Position numbers and translations under genes: made by a program. The notes beneath the pieces were generated by a model that was not told the DNA's origin, did not search any database, and was given only the letters and a program-made list of their open reading frames with translations. DNA of 64,000 bases from Terrabacter sp. 28 (GTDB taxonomy: Bacteria; Actinomycetota; Actinomycetes; Actinomycetales; Dermatophilaceae). The DNA is taken from the NCBI GenBank assembly GCA_000955875.1, contig JYOE01000020.1, positions 124,001-188,000 of the forward strand. The letters run 5' to 3'. Below, piece after piece: positions 49,661 through 58,863 of the stretch. The stretch's first letter is position 1. Every line of letters starts with the position of its first letter.

Positions 49661-50439
49661 GCGACCCGACCCTCACGACCCTCGCCTTCCTCGGCGCCGC
49701 ATCGTTCGTCGCGGGGTGGGTCGACGCCGTCGTCGGCGGCGGGGGCCTCGTCCAGCTGCCGGCCCTGCTCGTCGGTCTGCCCGGTGCGACCCCTGCGCAG
49801 CTGCTCGCGACGAACAAGTTCGGCTCGGTCTTCGGCACGACCACGAGCTCGGTCACCTTCTACCGCCGGGTGCGCCCGGACCTGCGCACGGCCCTGCCGA
49901 TGGCGGCGGTCGCGTACGTCGGGTCCATCGGCGGCGCGCTCATCGGCCTGCACATCCCGAAGTCCGCCTTCAACCCGATCATCCTCGTGCTGCTCGTCGT
50001 GGTGGGCGCCTACACGCTCTTCAAGCCCGACCTCGGCAAGGAGTCCATCCGCCGGTTCCACGGTGCCCGGCACACGGTCCTGGCGATGGTCACCGGCTTC
50101 GTCATCGGCGCCTACGACGGTGCGCTGGGGCCGGGCACCGGCAGCTTCCTCGTCTTCGCCCTCGTCGGGCTGCTCGGCTACAACTTCCTCGAGGCGAGCG
50201 CCAAGGCGAAGATCGCGAACCTCGCGACGAACCTCGGCGCCCTGACCGTCTTCGCCCCGATGGGCCTGGTGCTGCTCAAGGTCGGCGTCGTGATCGCGGC
50301 CGCGAACCTGGTCGGGGGCTACGTCGGGGCCCGCACCGCCGTGGCGCGCGGCAGTGGCTTCGTGCGCGGCGTCTTCGTCGTCATCGTCAGCGCCTTCATC
50401 GTCAAGATCGGCGGCAGCCTCATCGGCTGGTGGGCCTGA
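49657..50439 (+). CDS. TauE/SafE (TSUP)-family membrane transporter
   Basis: 260 residues with eight predicted TM helices. AGWVDAVVGGGGLVQLPALL and the second-half equivalent GFVIGAYDGALGPGTGSFLVFAL are the paired TSUP motifs; LATNKFGSVFGTTTS is conserved. TSUP proteins export sulfite, sulfoacetate or related organosulfur anions. No sulfur gene is adjacent, so the substrate is unassigned. GTG 49657 overlaps the HAD stop. Confidence 0.88.
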   Translation: MSDPTLTTLAFLGAASFVAGWVDAVVGGGGLVQLPALLVGLPGATPAQLLATNKFGSVFGTTTSSVTFYRRVRPDLRTALPMAAVAYVGSIGGALIGLHIPKSAFNPIILVLLVVVGAYTLFKPDLGKESIRRFHGARHTVLAMVTGFVIGAYDGALGPGTGSFLVFALVGLLGYNFLEASAKAKIANLATNLGALTVFAPMGLVLLKVGVVIAAANLVGGYVGARTAVARGSGFVRGVFVVIVSAFIVKIGGSLIGWWA

Positions 50440-50460
50440 CCGGCTCCTGACCGGCTCCCG

Positions 50461-51717
50461 TCAGGACGGCCCGACGACGAGCCGGCGGTAGGTGGGGATG
50501 AGCACGCCGCGCGCCGGTTCGCGCTCGACGACCGTCCACGGCCCGGCATCGGCGAGCGCCCCGACCATCCGTCGCAGCTCCTCACGGGCCACGGGCGCGC
50601 CGAGGCACAGGTGGCGGCCCGCGCCGAACCACAGGTGCCGGTTCTCGGGCAGGTACGGGCGGTCCAGGTCGAGGGCCCCCGGGGCGGTGTTGGCGACGTA
50701 GGTCAGGGCGAGTACGCGGTCACCCGCGCGCAGGCGCCGGCCGCCGACCCTCACGTCGTCGGTGACGTGCCGGCCGATGACCGGTGCCGGCGTCGTGACC
50801 CGCAGCCCCTCGCGTACGGCCGCCTCGACCAGGGCGTCTCGGTGGGGGCCCGACGCGGCCGACAGGCGGGCCGCCTGCCCCGTGTCGGCGAGCAGCGCGG
50901 CCGTCCGGGAGATGGCGCTCGCGGCCGTCTCGGTGCCCGCGACGAGCAGGAGCGAGGCCAGCCCGGTGGCCTCCTGCTCCGTCACTCCGAGGGTGCGGCA
51001 CCGGCCCAGCAGCGTCGACTCGGGGGAGGAGCGGTAGGCCTCGGGCACGCCGGCCGTGAGCTCGAGCAGGATCGACCGGGCCTGTTCGACGGTGGAGTCG
51101 GAGAGCGTCGTGTCGGACTGGGTGCCGAGCGCGAGTGCCGCGAGCTCCTCGCCGCGGCCGAAGACGTGCCGATAGACGTCCCAGCCGTCGGCGCTCGGGT
51201 GCCCACCGGCGGTCGTGCCCGTTCCGGGGGCCAGGGCGGCGGGATCCAGGCCGAGCATGGCGACGACGATGCGGCCCACGAGGACGCGAGCGAGGTCGGC
51301 GACGTCCACCGGCTGCCCGGCCCGCAGACGGGAGTGCAGGACGGCCACGACCGGCTGGGCGGCCGGCCCGACCAGCTCGCGAGCCGCGGCGTCGGTGAAC
51401 AGGTCTCGCGCCCGGGTGCGCAGCGAGTGGTGGCCCCGACCGTCGAACAGCTCGTCCACCCAGTCACCGAGCACCTGCGACCAGAGGTGTCCCACACCGC
51501 CCTCGCCGAGCAGCGACGTGGAGCGGTGGTCGACGAGCAGGGCCCGGATGAGGGACGGGTCGCGCACGACCCAGCCGAGGCGCGGCACACGGACGATGGG
51601 CGGCGCGAGGCGGGCGCCGGAGACGAGCAGACCGAGCCGGGGGTTCGCCGCCCACACGACCCGACGCTCGTGACGGGCGGCCGTCCGGTGAGTACGTCCG
51701 CTCAGTCCGCGCGCCAT
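50461..51717 (-). CDS. Cytochrome P450 (divergent gene of the Ole-like cluster)
   Basis: 418 residues, soluble bacterial P450. The I-helix is LLLVAGTETAASAI (AGTET, 260-264), the K-helix ExxR is E303-R306, and the heme-binding loop WFGAGRHLCLGAP has C371. ATG 51717 was chosen from TACGGT 6 nt upstream. It is divergent from the OleA-like gene with a 70-bp intergenic region, so it probably belongs to the same biosynthetic cluster and may oxidise its product. Redox partners are not in the window. Confidence 0.9.
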   Translation of the reverse strand: MARGLSGRTHRTAARHERRVVWAANPRLGLLVSGARLAPPIVRVPRLGWVVRDPSLIRALLVDHRSTSLLGEGGVGHLWSQVLGDWVDELFDGRGHHSLRTRARDLFTDAAARELVGPAAQPVVAVLHSRLRAGQPVDVADLARVLVGRIVVAMLGLDPAALAPGTGTTAGGHPSADGWDVYRHVFGRGEELAALALGTQSDTTLSDSTVEQARSILLELTAGVPEAYRSSPESTLLGRCRTLGVTEQEATGLASLLLVAGTETAASAISRTAALLADTGQAARLSAASGPHRDALVEAAVREGLRVTTPAPVIGRHVTDDVRVGGRRLRAGDRVLALTYVANTAPGALDLDRPYLPENRHLWFGAGRHLCLGAPVAREELRRMVGALADAGPWTVVEREPARGVLIPTYRRLVVGPS

Positions 51718-51723
51718 GGCCTC

Positions 51724-51729
51724 ACCGTA
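51724..51729 (-). promoter_or_regulatory. -10 box of a leaderless promoter for the divergent P450
   Basis: On the minus strand TACGGT, 6 nt, then ATG 51717. Confidence 0.45.
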
Positions 51730-51787
51730 AACTGCCCGCACGGCTCAGCAGGAGCCGCGTCGCCGAGCCAGGGAGGGCCGCCGTCGC

Positions 51788-52798
51788 ATGGCCAGTCGCA
51801 TCGCCGGTGTGAGTGCTCGGGTGGCGTCCCACGCCATCACCGTGGACGAGGTCGAGGCCCGCGTCGTCGGCTCGAGCCAGGGCTTCGTGCCGCCCACCGG
51901 GGTGCTCGGGCGGCTCACGGGGGTCCGGCGCATCCACCACGCCGGTCCCGAGACGCAGGCGTCCGACCTCGCGGCTGCCTCGGCGCGCACGTCGCTCGAC
52001 TCGCTCGGGCTCGACACCCACGACGTCGACCTGCTCGTCTTCGCCTCGGCGTCGCAGGACCTCGTCGAGCCGGCGACCTCGCACATCGTGGCTGACCTCC
52101 TCGGGCTGCGCTGCCCTGTGATGGACGTGAAGAACGCCTGCAACTCGTGGCTCAACGGAGTCCAGGTGGCCGAGGCCCTCGTCGAGATGGGCCAGTACTC
52201 GAGGGTGCTCGTCGTCACGGGTGAGATGCCGTCGCGCGCCGCGCGGTGGAGCGTGCGGGACTCCGCCCAGTTCGTCGAGTCCGTGCCCGGCTACACGATG
52301 AGCGACGCCGGAGCCGCCTGCGTCGTCGAGCGGGCCGCGGACGGCGCGCGCGGCCAGATCCTGCACCGCTGGTTCACCGCCGAGTCGCGGCACTGGGCGG
52401 TCGGCCAGCTGCCTGCGGGCGGCACCCGCCACCCCCGCGACGTCGAGAAGGGCTACTTCGTCATGGACGGCGCGCGGCTGCGTCAGGCCTTCGACAGCGT
52501 CGACGTCGAGGAGATCCACCGGGCGCTCAAGGCCGACGGGCTGGGCGTCGAGGACTTCGTCGCCGTGGCGGTGCACCAGGTGGCGATGCCCTACCTCGAC
52601 CACTTCGCGGCCCGGCTGGGGCCGCGCCGCGAGCTCGTCGTCGAGACCCTGCCCGACAACGGCAACTGCGCGTCGGCGACGCTCCCGCTGCAGTGGCAGC
52701 AGATCGAGCGCCTCGGGTTGGCCCGTCCCGGCGAACCCGTGCTGCTCGTCGGGCTCGCCGGAGGCATCAGCGTCGGCACGATGGCGGTGCGCTGGTGA
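51788..52798 (+). CDS. OleA-like / KAS III-type thiolase
   Basis: 336 residues. The thiolase triad is present: C118 in VKNACNSW, H263 in AVHQVAMPY and N293 in DNGNCASATLPL. Members of this group either start fatty acids (FabH) or perform the head-to-head Claisen condensation of two acyl-CoAs (OleA). The downstream OleC-like and OleD-like genes favour the OleA role, making a 2-alkyl-3-ketoacid. An SD-like GGGAGG lies ~11 nt before ATG. First gene of a five-gene operon in which every junction overlaps by 4 nt. Confidence 0.8.
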   Translation: MASRIAGVSARVASHAITVDEVEARVVGSSQGFVPPTGVLGRLTGVRRIHHAGPETQASDLAAASARTSLDSLGLDTHDVDLLVFASASQDLVEPATSHIVADLLGLRCPVMDVKNACNSWLNGVQVAEALVEMGQYSRVLVVTGEMPSRAARWSVRDSAQFVESVPGYTMSDAGAACVVERAADGARGQILHRWFTAESRHWAVGQLPAGGTRHPRDVEKGYFVMDGARLRQAFDSVDVEEIHRALKADGLGVEDFVAVAVHQVAMPYLDHFAARLGPRRELVVETLPDNGNCASATLPLQWQQIERLGLARPGEPVLLVGLAGGISVGTMAVRW

Positions 52799-53586
52799 GC
52801 GGCCGTATGCCGTCCGATGTCGACGGCGTGCGCCTCTGGGTCGTGGTGCCGGCGTGGAACGAGCAGGCCGGCATCGCCGCCACGATCGCTGCGCTCGCCG
52901 CCCAGCGCGACCGCGACTTCCGGCTCGTGGTCGTCGACAACGGCAGCACCGACGCAACGGTCGCGGAGGTCGAGCGTGCCTGTGCGGCATACGGTCTCGG
53001 GGTCACCGTGGTCACCGAACCTCACAAGGGCACCGGTGCCGCGGCCGACACCGGGGTGCGCCACGCGATCGCCCGCGGAGCGACCCACGTGCTGCGCACC
53101 GACGCCGACACGCTGCCGTCTGCGGGCTGGACGGCCGTGGCTCGACGGGCGTTCGGCGCGGGCGCCGACCTCGTCACGGGCCCGATGCGCGCCCGCTCCG
53201 ACGAGGTGCGGCTGCGTCCGTGGGAGCGCATCGTGCTCCCCGGCGTCATCGGCCTGTGCCAGGCCTTCGGCCGCTTCCGCCCGGGCAACCGCGCGCCCGA
53301 GCTGCTCGGCCCCTACCGGATGAGCCCGGGCTGCAACCTCGGCGTCAGCGCCCACGCGTACGAAGCGAGCGGCGGCTTCCCCCGCACCGCCATCGAGGAG
53401 GTCCACGAGGACCGCGAGCTCGTCAACCGCGTACGCCGGGTGTCGGCCCGCGTCGAGCACCACCGTGACCTCGTCGTGCACGCCTCGGTGCGCCGGCTGC
53501 GTGCCTACGGGCTGCGCAACACGCTGCGCTGGTACCTGGACCACAGCCACCGACCGGACGTCGTCGACGTGCGGACCGTCGCGTGA
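52795..53586 (+). CDS. Family 2 glycosyltransferase
   Basis: 263 residues. The GT-A core has VVVPAWNEQAGIAATIAAL, VVVDNGSTDATVAEVE, and the metal-binding LRTDADTLPSAGW (DAD, a DxD variant); EEVHEDRELVNRV is the ED-type catalytic-base region. No TM helix is evident. GTG 52795 overlaps the thiolase stop. Placement inside the Ole-like operon suggests it glycosylates the product or a precursor, which would be unusual for an ole cluster. Confidence 0.85.
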   Translation: MSGRMPSDVDGVRLWVVVPAWNEQAGIAATIAALAAQRDRDFRLVVVDNGSTDATVAEVERACAAYGLGVTVVTEPHKGTGAAADTGVRHAIARGATHVLRTDADTLPSAGWTAVARRAFGAGADLVTGPMRARSDEVRLRPWERIVLPGVIGLCQAFGRFRPGNRAPELLGPYRMSPGCNLGVSAHAYEASGGFPRTAIEEVHEDRELVNRVRRVSARVEHHRDLVVHASVRRLRAYGLRNTLRWYLDHSHRPDVVDVRTVA

Positions 53587-54836
53587 GGGCGCTGCGTCCC
53601 ACCGACGCGGGCAGCCGCTGGGAGTCGAGGCTCGTCCGCTCGGCACATCCGGTCGTCGCGCGGGTCGTCGACGCAGCCGTCTCCGGGCGAGCGGTGGTCC
53701 GCCTGCCGGGGGTCGGTGTGCTCGTCGCCGACGCCAGTGCCGCCCGGCGCGTCCTCACCGACACCGAGTCCTTCGTCAAGAACGGGCCCGGCTCCTCGGG
53801 GGCGCTCTGGACCCCCGTGCTCGGCGAGCGCGTCCTGCTCAACATGGAGGGGACCGAGCACCGGGCACTGCGGCGCTCGCTCGCCGACCTGTTCTCGCCC
53901 AAGGCGGTCCGCGAGGTGCACGAGGCCGCCACCGGACCTCTCGTGGCGCGCGCGAGGCAACGGCTGGAACGCGGTGACGAGGTCGACGTCGTCGAGCTCG
54001 CGCGAGCGGTGTCGGCGTCCACCATCGGGGCGGTCGTGGGGCTGGACCCGGCCACGCCGCCGTCGGTGCTCCTCGACGCGGGAGACGCGATCGAGTCGAC
54101 GGTGCGATGGCGCACCCGCACCTTCGACGCCGACGACGTGGTGAGGGCTCGGGCGTCGCTGGCCGTCGTGCAGGATGCGGCCGAGGCCGCCCACGTGGAG
54201 GGCTCGTCGTCCACCGTGATGGGCCGTCTTGCCCGACAGGGTGTCTCGCTCGCCGACGCACGTGCACTTGCCGCGGCCCTGTTCCTCACCGGCACGGGCA
54301 CCGTGAGCAGCGCCCTGCCGCGGATCGCCGGGCAGCTCGCCGACGCAGGGCTCCTGGCGCCGTCCACGGCGTCCCGGTGCGACGTCGGGGCGGTCGTGGC
54401 CGAGGGGCTGCGCATGACGACGCCGAGCCTGGCCACCCTGCGGCGATGCGCCACGGACGCGGACGTCGACGGCCTGAGGGTGCGCGCGGGCGAGCGCGTC
54501 GTGGTTCTGCTCTGGTGGGCGACGCGACGCGAGGGCGGCTTCGACCCCGGACGACGGACCGAGGGCGACCTGCGCCACCTCTGGTTCGGCGCCGGTCCGC
54601 ACTTCTGCCTGGGGGCACCCCTCGCCCTCGCCGAGCTGACCTCGATGACGGGGATGCTGCTCGACGTCGCGAGCGACCGCGGGCTCGTGGTCACGGGCCG
54701 GCGGGCCGCCAGACGGGTGCTCGTGCCTCGGTATGCCGAGCTGCGGCTCCGAGCCGCCGCGCCGGCCGGCGACGCCCGCGCCGACACGGCAAGGCGCGGG
54801 GCAGCGGCGCGGCAGGTCGCGGGGGCGGCGACGTGA
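53583..54836 (+). CDS. Cytochrome P450 (within the Ole-like operon)
   Basis: 417 residues. ExxR is E274-R277 (AEGLRMTTPS) and the heme loop WFGAGPHFCLGAP has C342. The I-helix reads LFLTGTGTVSSAL, so the usual AGxxT acidic-threonine motif is TGTGT, lacking the acid residue before Thr; oxygen activation may differ from the divergent P450. GTG 53583 overlaps the glycosyltransferase stop, and the C-terminal ~30 residues are an Ala/Arg-rich tail. Confidence 0.88.
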   Translation: MRALRPTDAGSRWESRLVRSAHPVVARVVDAAVSGRAVVRLPGVGVLVADASAARRVLTDTESFVKNGPGSSGALWTPVLGERVLLNMEGTEHRALRRSLADLFSPKAVREVHEAATGPLVARARQRLERGDEVDVVELARAVSASTIGAVVGLDPATPPSVLLDAGDAIESTVRWRTRTFDADDVVRARASLAVVQDAAEAAHVEGSSSTVMGRLARQGVSLADARALAAALFLTGTGTVSSALPRIAGQLADAGLLAPSTASRCDVGAVVAEGLRMTTPSLATLRRCATDADVDGLRVRAGERVVVLLWWATRREGGFDPGRRTEGDLRHLWFGAGPHFCLGAPLALAELTSMTGMLLDVASDRGLVVTGRRAARRVLVPRYAELRLRAAAPAGDARADTARRGAAARQVAGAAT

Positions 54837-56419
54837 CCGCACCCCGTGTGGCCACGACACCCACCACCGACCTCGTCTCCGCCGTGCTCACGCGCGGCGC
54901 GGAGCAGCCCCGGCGTCTCGCCATCCGCGACAGCCGTGGCCGTTCGGTGACCTACGGTGACCTCGCGGACGGGATCGCCTCTGTCGCAGCGCATCTCAGT
55001 GCCAGCGACCTGGCCGTCGGTGATGGTGTGCTGCTCGCCCTTCGGCCGTCGCCGCGCGCCGTGATGGCAGCCCTCGGCGTCGTGCTCGCCGGGGGAGTGG
55101 TCGTCGTCGCCGACCCGGGGGCCGGGGAGGCACTGCTCGACGTGCGCCGTCGCACCGTGCCCGTCGCGGCGGCCGTCGCCGACACCGTCGTGCACGCGGC
55201 CACCCGTCCTCCGTTCTCCACGCTGATCGCACGGCTGCCCGCGACCTCGGGCCTGCAGCTGCCAGACCTCTCCACGCCCGGCCTGCTCCACGTCGTGTCC
55301 GGGCCGCGACTCCCCGGCGTCCCCGCGAGCGCGACCCGCTGGGAGTCGCTGCCGCGCGGCCCGTTCGCGCCCACCGAGCTGCCGCCCTCGCGTGACGCGC
55401 TCGTCGTGTTCACGTCGGGTTCCACCGCGGCACCACGTGCGGTCGTCCACACGGTCGCGTCGCTGTCGGCAGGAGTGCAGGCAGCCGTCGAGGCCCTGCA
55501 CCTCGGCGGCGAGGTCGTCCTGCACACCGACCAGCTCATGCTCGGCCTGCCCGCCCTCGTCGGAGGGGCCGTCTGGTCCCTCCCCTCCGTGACCGCCTCC
55601 ACCGCGGCGTGGGTGCGTCAGGCGCGCCGCGAGCGCGCCACCCACGCGTACGCCGTCCCGGCCAAGCTGCTCGACGCCGCTTCGCGCGGCCTCCCCCCGA
55701 CGCTGCGCACCGTGGCCACGGGTGGGGCGCCCGTGCTGCCCGCGACCGTCCGCAGGCTGTCGGCCCTCGCACCCGGCGTGGAGGTCCGCGCCGTCTACGG
55801 CCTCACCGAGGCGCTGCCGGTCGCCGTCGCCACCGGGGAGGAGGTGCTGTCCTCCCCGCCGGACCGCACCGTCCTCGGGCACCCCCTCCCCGGCGTACGC
55901 GTCCGCATCGACCGGGCCGACGCGTCGGGTGTCGGGGAGATCGTCGTGCGAGCGCCGCAGGCACGCCACCGGATCGCCGGCCACGCCGCCGACACGGAGG
56001 TCCACACCGGAGACCTCGGTGAGCTCGCTGCCGACGGCTCGCTCCTGCTGGCCGGCAGGGCGAAGAACATGATCATCCGCGGGCAGACGAACATCTACCC
56101 GGAGCTCGTCGAGCCGCTGCTGCTGGAGCGGCACGGGACGCGGCTGCGCGACTGCGCCCTCGTCGGACTGACCGACCCGGTCTCGGGTGACGAGCGGGTC
56201 GTGCTGGCGGTCGTGCCCGTGCCCGGCGCCTCCCACGCGGACGCGCGTGCCGTGGCCCGCGAGGTCCACCGCTCGTGGGCGCAGCTGGCCGACGAGTCCT
56301 GGCGCCCGGACGACGTGCTCGTCGTCGACACCGTCCCGCGGCGAGGGCGCTCCAACGCCGTCGACCTCGAGGCCCTGCACGAGCTCGTGGCGCGCGCACC
56401 GCGGGCGGCGCGGGCGTGA
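54833..56419 (+). CDS. OleC-like AMP-dependent ligase (putative beta-lactone synthetase)
   Basis: 528 residues, ANL superfamily. The P-loop is FTSGSTAAPRAVVHT, in which the usual GKPKG is AAPRA; VATGGAPVLPATVRRL and VYGLTEALPVA match the OleC hallmark (GGAPV and YGxTEALPV). VHTGDLGELAADGSLLLAGRAKNMIIRGQTNIYPEL is the A7/A8 hinge. The C-terminal motif reads RRGRSNAVDLEAL with no lysine where most ANL enzymes keep one. OleC closes 2-alkyl-3-hydroxyacids to beta-lactones. GTG 54833 overlaps the P450 stop. Confidence 0.8.
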   Translation: MTAPRVATTPTTDLVSAVLTRGAEQPRRLAIRDSRGRSVTYGDLADGIASVAAHLSASDLAVGDGVLLALRPSPRAVMAALGVVLAGGVVVVADPGAGEALLDVRRRTVPVAAAVADTVVHAATRPPFSTLIARLPATSGLQLPDLSTPGLLHVVSGPRLPGVPASATRWESLPRGPFAPTELPPSRDALVVFTSGSTAAPRAVVHTVASLSAGVQAAVEALHLGGEVVLHTDQLMLGLPALVGGAVWSLPSVTASTAAWVRQARRERATHAYAVPAKLLDAASRGLPPTLRTVATGGAPVLPATVRRLSALAPGVEVRAVYGLTEALPVAVATGEEVLSSPPDRTVLGHPLPGVRVRIDRADASGVGEIVVRAPQARHRIAGHAADTEVHTGDLGELAADGSLLLAGRAKNMIIRGQTNIYPELVEPLLLERHGTRLRDCALVGLTDPVSGDERVVLAVVPVPGASHADARAVAREVHRSWAQLADESWRPDDVLVVDTVPRRGRSNAVDLEALHELVARAPRAARA

Positions 56420-57369
56420 GGGTCGCGGTCACCGGAGCCAGCGGTTTCGTCGGCGGTGTGGTGTCGGAGGCGCTGCTCCGGCGTGGCCACGACGTGCTCG
56501 CGCTCAGCCGGCGGCCCGTCCGGCCACGGTCCGGGCTGGAGCACCGCCGCTGGGATCTCACCTCCGGGCCCCTGCCCGAGCCCGGAGCCGTGGACGCCGT
56601 CGTGCATGTTGCCGCACACGTCGACGAGTGGGACCCCTGGCCGGTGCACGAGGCGGTGACCGTCGAGGGCACGAGGTCGGTGCTCCGGACGTGGCCGCAC
56701 GCGCGCATCGTGCTCGTGTCGTCGTGCAGCGTCTACCCGCTGCGGGCGCCGCACGCCCCGCGGCACCGCCTGACCGAGGCGGTGCCCGTGACCAGCCGTC
56801 CTCTCTCTGCCTACTCGCGGGCCAAGGCCGCTCAGGAGCGCCTCGTGCTCGCTCGTGAGGACGCCGTCGTGCTGCGGCCGCACGCGGTTCACGGGCCGGG
56901 CGACACCACGCTGCTGCCCAGGCTCGAACGTGCCCGCCGCCGTGGCCTGCTGCTGTGCCCGGGCAGCCCTTCGACTCGTCTCCACCTCACGGACGTGTCC
57001 CTCGTGGCCGAGGCCGCAGCCGCCGCCTGCGAGGCAGGCTCCTGCACAGGGGTGCTCAACGTCGCCGATGCCGCACCCCTGCGTCTCGCGGAGGTCGTGG
57101 CGGGCGTCGCAGCCGCCAACGCATGGACCGAGCGCCCCGTCTTCACCGGGACACCGGCCGCCTGGGTCGCTGCCCTGCTCCTCGAGGGGGCGGCGCGGGC
57201 GGCCGGCTCGACCACAGCACCGCTGCTGACGGCATACGCGGTCTCGCACCTCGCGGTCAGCCGCGAGTTCGACACGACCCGGCTGCGGACGCAGCTGGGT
57301 GTCGAGCCCCGGCCGACCGACCTCTCCCGCTGGCATCCCGGGCCAACGGCACACGACTCACACGCCTGA
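56416..57369 (+). CDS. OleD-like NAD(P)-dependent epimerase/3-beta-HSD family reductase
   Basis: 317 residues, extended SDR. The cofactor motif is VAVTGASGFVGGVV (GxxGxxG) and the catalytic Tyr/Lys lie in YSRAKAAQ (YxxxK). VLRPHAVHGPGDTTLLPRLE resembles the OleD substrate region. OleD reduces the 2-alkyl-3-ketoacid made by OleA before lactonisation by OleC. GTG 56416 overlaps the ligase stop. It is the last operon gene; a new promoter-like box precedes the next gene. Confidence 0.8.
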   Translation: MRVAVTGASGFVGGVVSEALLRRGHDVLALSRRPVRPRSGLEHRRWDLTSGPLPEPGAVDAVVHVAAHVDEWDPWPVHEAVTVEGTRSVLRTWPHARIVLVSSCSVYPLRAPHAPRHRLTEAVPVTSRPLSAYSRAKAAQERLVLAREDAVVLRPHAVHGPGDTTLLPRLERARRRGLLLCPGSPSTRLHLTDVSLVAEAAAAACEAGSCTGVLNVADAAPLRLAEVVAGVAAANAWTERPVFTGTPAAWVAALLLEGAARAAGSTTAPLLTAYAVSHLAVSREFDTTRLRTQLGVEPRPTDLSRWHPGPTAHDSHA

Positions 57370-57419
57370 CATCCGGCCGGCACAGCGCCCGCACAGGTTG
57401 CGACCCGAACCTGAGTCCC

Positions 57420-58838
57420 ATGACCTCCCTCGCCCATCCCGAGGCCCGTGAGCACTCCGCGGCCCGCAGCCCCCGCCGAGCCGCAGCGCCCACGCCACGG
57501 TGGTGGCGAGATGTGTCCGTCGTGTTCGCTTGGGGCGCAACGCTTTTCGTGGTAGCGCTCTGGGTTGCCGGGGGAGGGCTCACGGCGTTCGGGTCGGCCG
57601 GGGAGACGCTGACGAACCTCGGCCGGCTGAGCGGGCTGCTCGCCTCGGTGCTCATGCTCCTGCAGGTGCTGCTCATGGCCCGCATCCCCTTCGTCGAGCA
57701 GGCCTGGGGCCAGGACGAGCTCGCCCGGGTGCACCGCCTCGTCGGCTTCACCTCGTTCAACCTGATGCTCGCGCACATCGTGCTCACGATCCTGGGCTAC
57801 AACGCGGGCACCGACCTCGGCGTCATCGGGACGTTCGTCGACGAGGTGCTGCACTCGCCGGGCATGCTCCTGGCGCTCGCCGGCTCGATCGCCCTCGTGA
57901 TGGTCGTCGTCACCTCGGTCAAGAAGGCCCGGGCGCGCCTGCGCTACGAGTCGTGGCACCTGCTCCACCTCTACGCCTACCTCGGCGCCGGGCTGGCGCT
58001 GCCGCACCAGCTCTGGACCGGGGAGGACTTCAGGTCCTCGCCCGCAGCCACGGTCTTCTGGTGGGGGCTGTATGCCGCCGCGCTCGTCTCCGTGGTCACC
58101 TTCCGCGTCGTCCTGCCGATCGTGCGCTCCCGCCGTCACCGGCTCGTGGTCTCGCACGTCGTCGCCGAGTCGCCGACCGTCACCTCGGTCGTGGTGACCG
58201 GCCGCCACCTCGACCGGCTGCCCGCCCGTGCCGGCCAGTTCTTCCAGTGGCGCTTCCTCGACGGCCCCGGCTGGACCCGAGCGAACCCGTACTCGCTCTC
58301 TGCCGCTCCGGACGGACGTTCGCTGCGCATCACCGCCGAACGGGTCGGCTCCTCCAGCGAGCGCCTCGCGACGCTCCGTCCCGGCACGCAGGTCCTCGTC
58401 GAGGGCCCCTACGGCCGGCTCCACACCGGTGTGCGCACCAGCCCCAGGACCGTCCTCATCGGCGCCGGCATCGGGATCACCCCGCTGCGGGCCATCCTCG
58501 AGGAGCTGCCGCCGTCACCCGACGGGGTCGTCGTCATCTACCGGGTCGGCAGCCAGTCGGACATCGTCCTGGGCGACGAGCTGCTCGACCTCGCCCGGTC
58601 CAAGGGCGGTCGCGTCGTGGCCGTCGTGGGCCACCGTGTGCGCGACCGAGCGAGCTGGCTCCCCGCCGACGCGGCCCACCTCGGCGACGCCGAGGCCTTG
58701 CTGCGGATCGTCCCCGACATCGCCGAACGCGACGTCTACGTCTGCGGCAACCCCACCTGGATGGAGGCCGTCATCGCCGCTGCCCACGAGGCCGGCGTGC
58801 CGCGCGAAGCCGTCCACCACGAGCGCTTCAGCTACTGA
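57420..58838 (+). CDS. Ferric-reductase-like transmembrane flavohemoprotein
   Basis: 472 residues. The N-terminal half has six TM helices of the ferric-reductase domain with heme-ligand histidines in HRLVGF, AHIVLT and SWHLLHLYAYLGAG. The C-terminal half is a cytoplasmic FNR-type module: RANPYSLSAAPDG (FAD), GPYGRLHTG, and GAGIGITPLRAILEEL (NAD(P)H). It would carry electrons from cytosolic NAD(P)H through FAD and b-hemes to the outer face. ATG 57420 is supported by GAACCT at 7 nt. It is followed by an FMN-binding and an ApbE gene, its likely electron acceptor and flavinylating enzyme. Confidence 0.87.
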   Translation: MTSLAHPEAREHSAARSPRRAAAPTPRWWRDVSVVFAWGATLFVVALWVAGGGLTAFGSAGETLTNLGRLSGLLASVLMLLQVLLMARIPFVEQAWGQDELARVHRLVGFTSFNLMLAHIVLTILGYNAGTDLGVIGTFVDEVLHSPGMLLALAGSIALVMVVVTSVKKARARLRYESWHLLHLYAYLGAGLALPHQLWTGEDFRSSPAATVFWWGLYAAALVSVVTFRVVLPIVRSRRHRLVVSHVVAESPTVTSVVVTGRHLDRLPARAGQFFQWRFLDGPGWTRANPYSLSAAPDGRSLRITAERVGSSSERLATLRPGTQVLVEGPYGRLHTGVRTSPRTVLIGAGIGITPLRAILEELPPSPDGVVVIYRVGSQSDIVLGDELLDLARSKGGRVVAVVGHRVRDRASWLPADAAHLGDAEALLRIVPDIAERDVYVCGNPTWMEAVIAAAHEAGVPREAVHHERFSY

Positions 58839-58863
58839 CCCCGAACCACGAAACGAGACCCCC

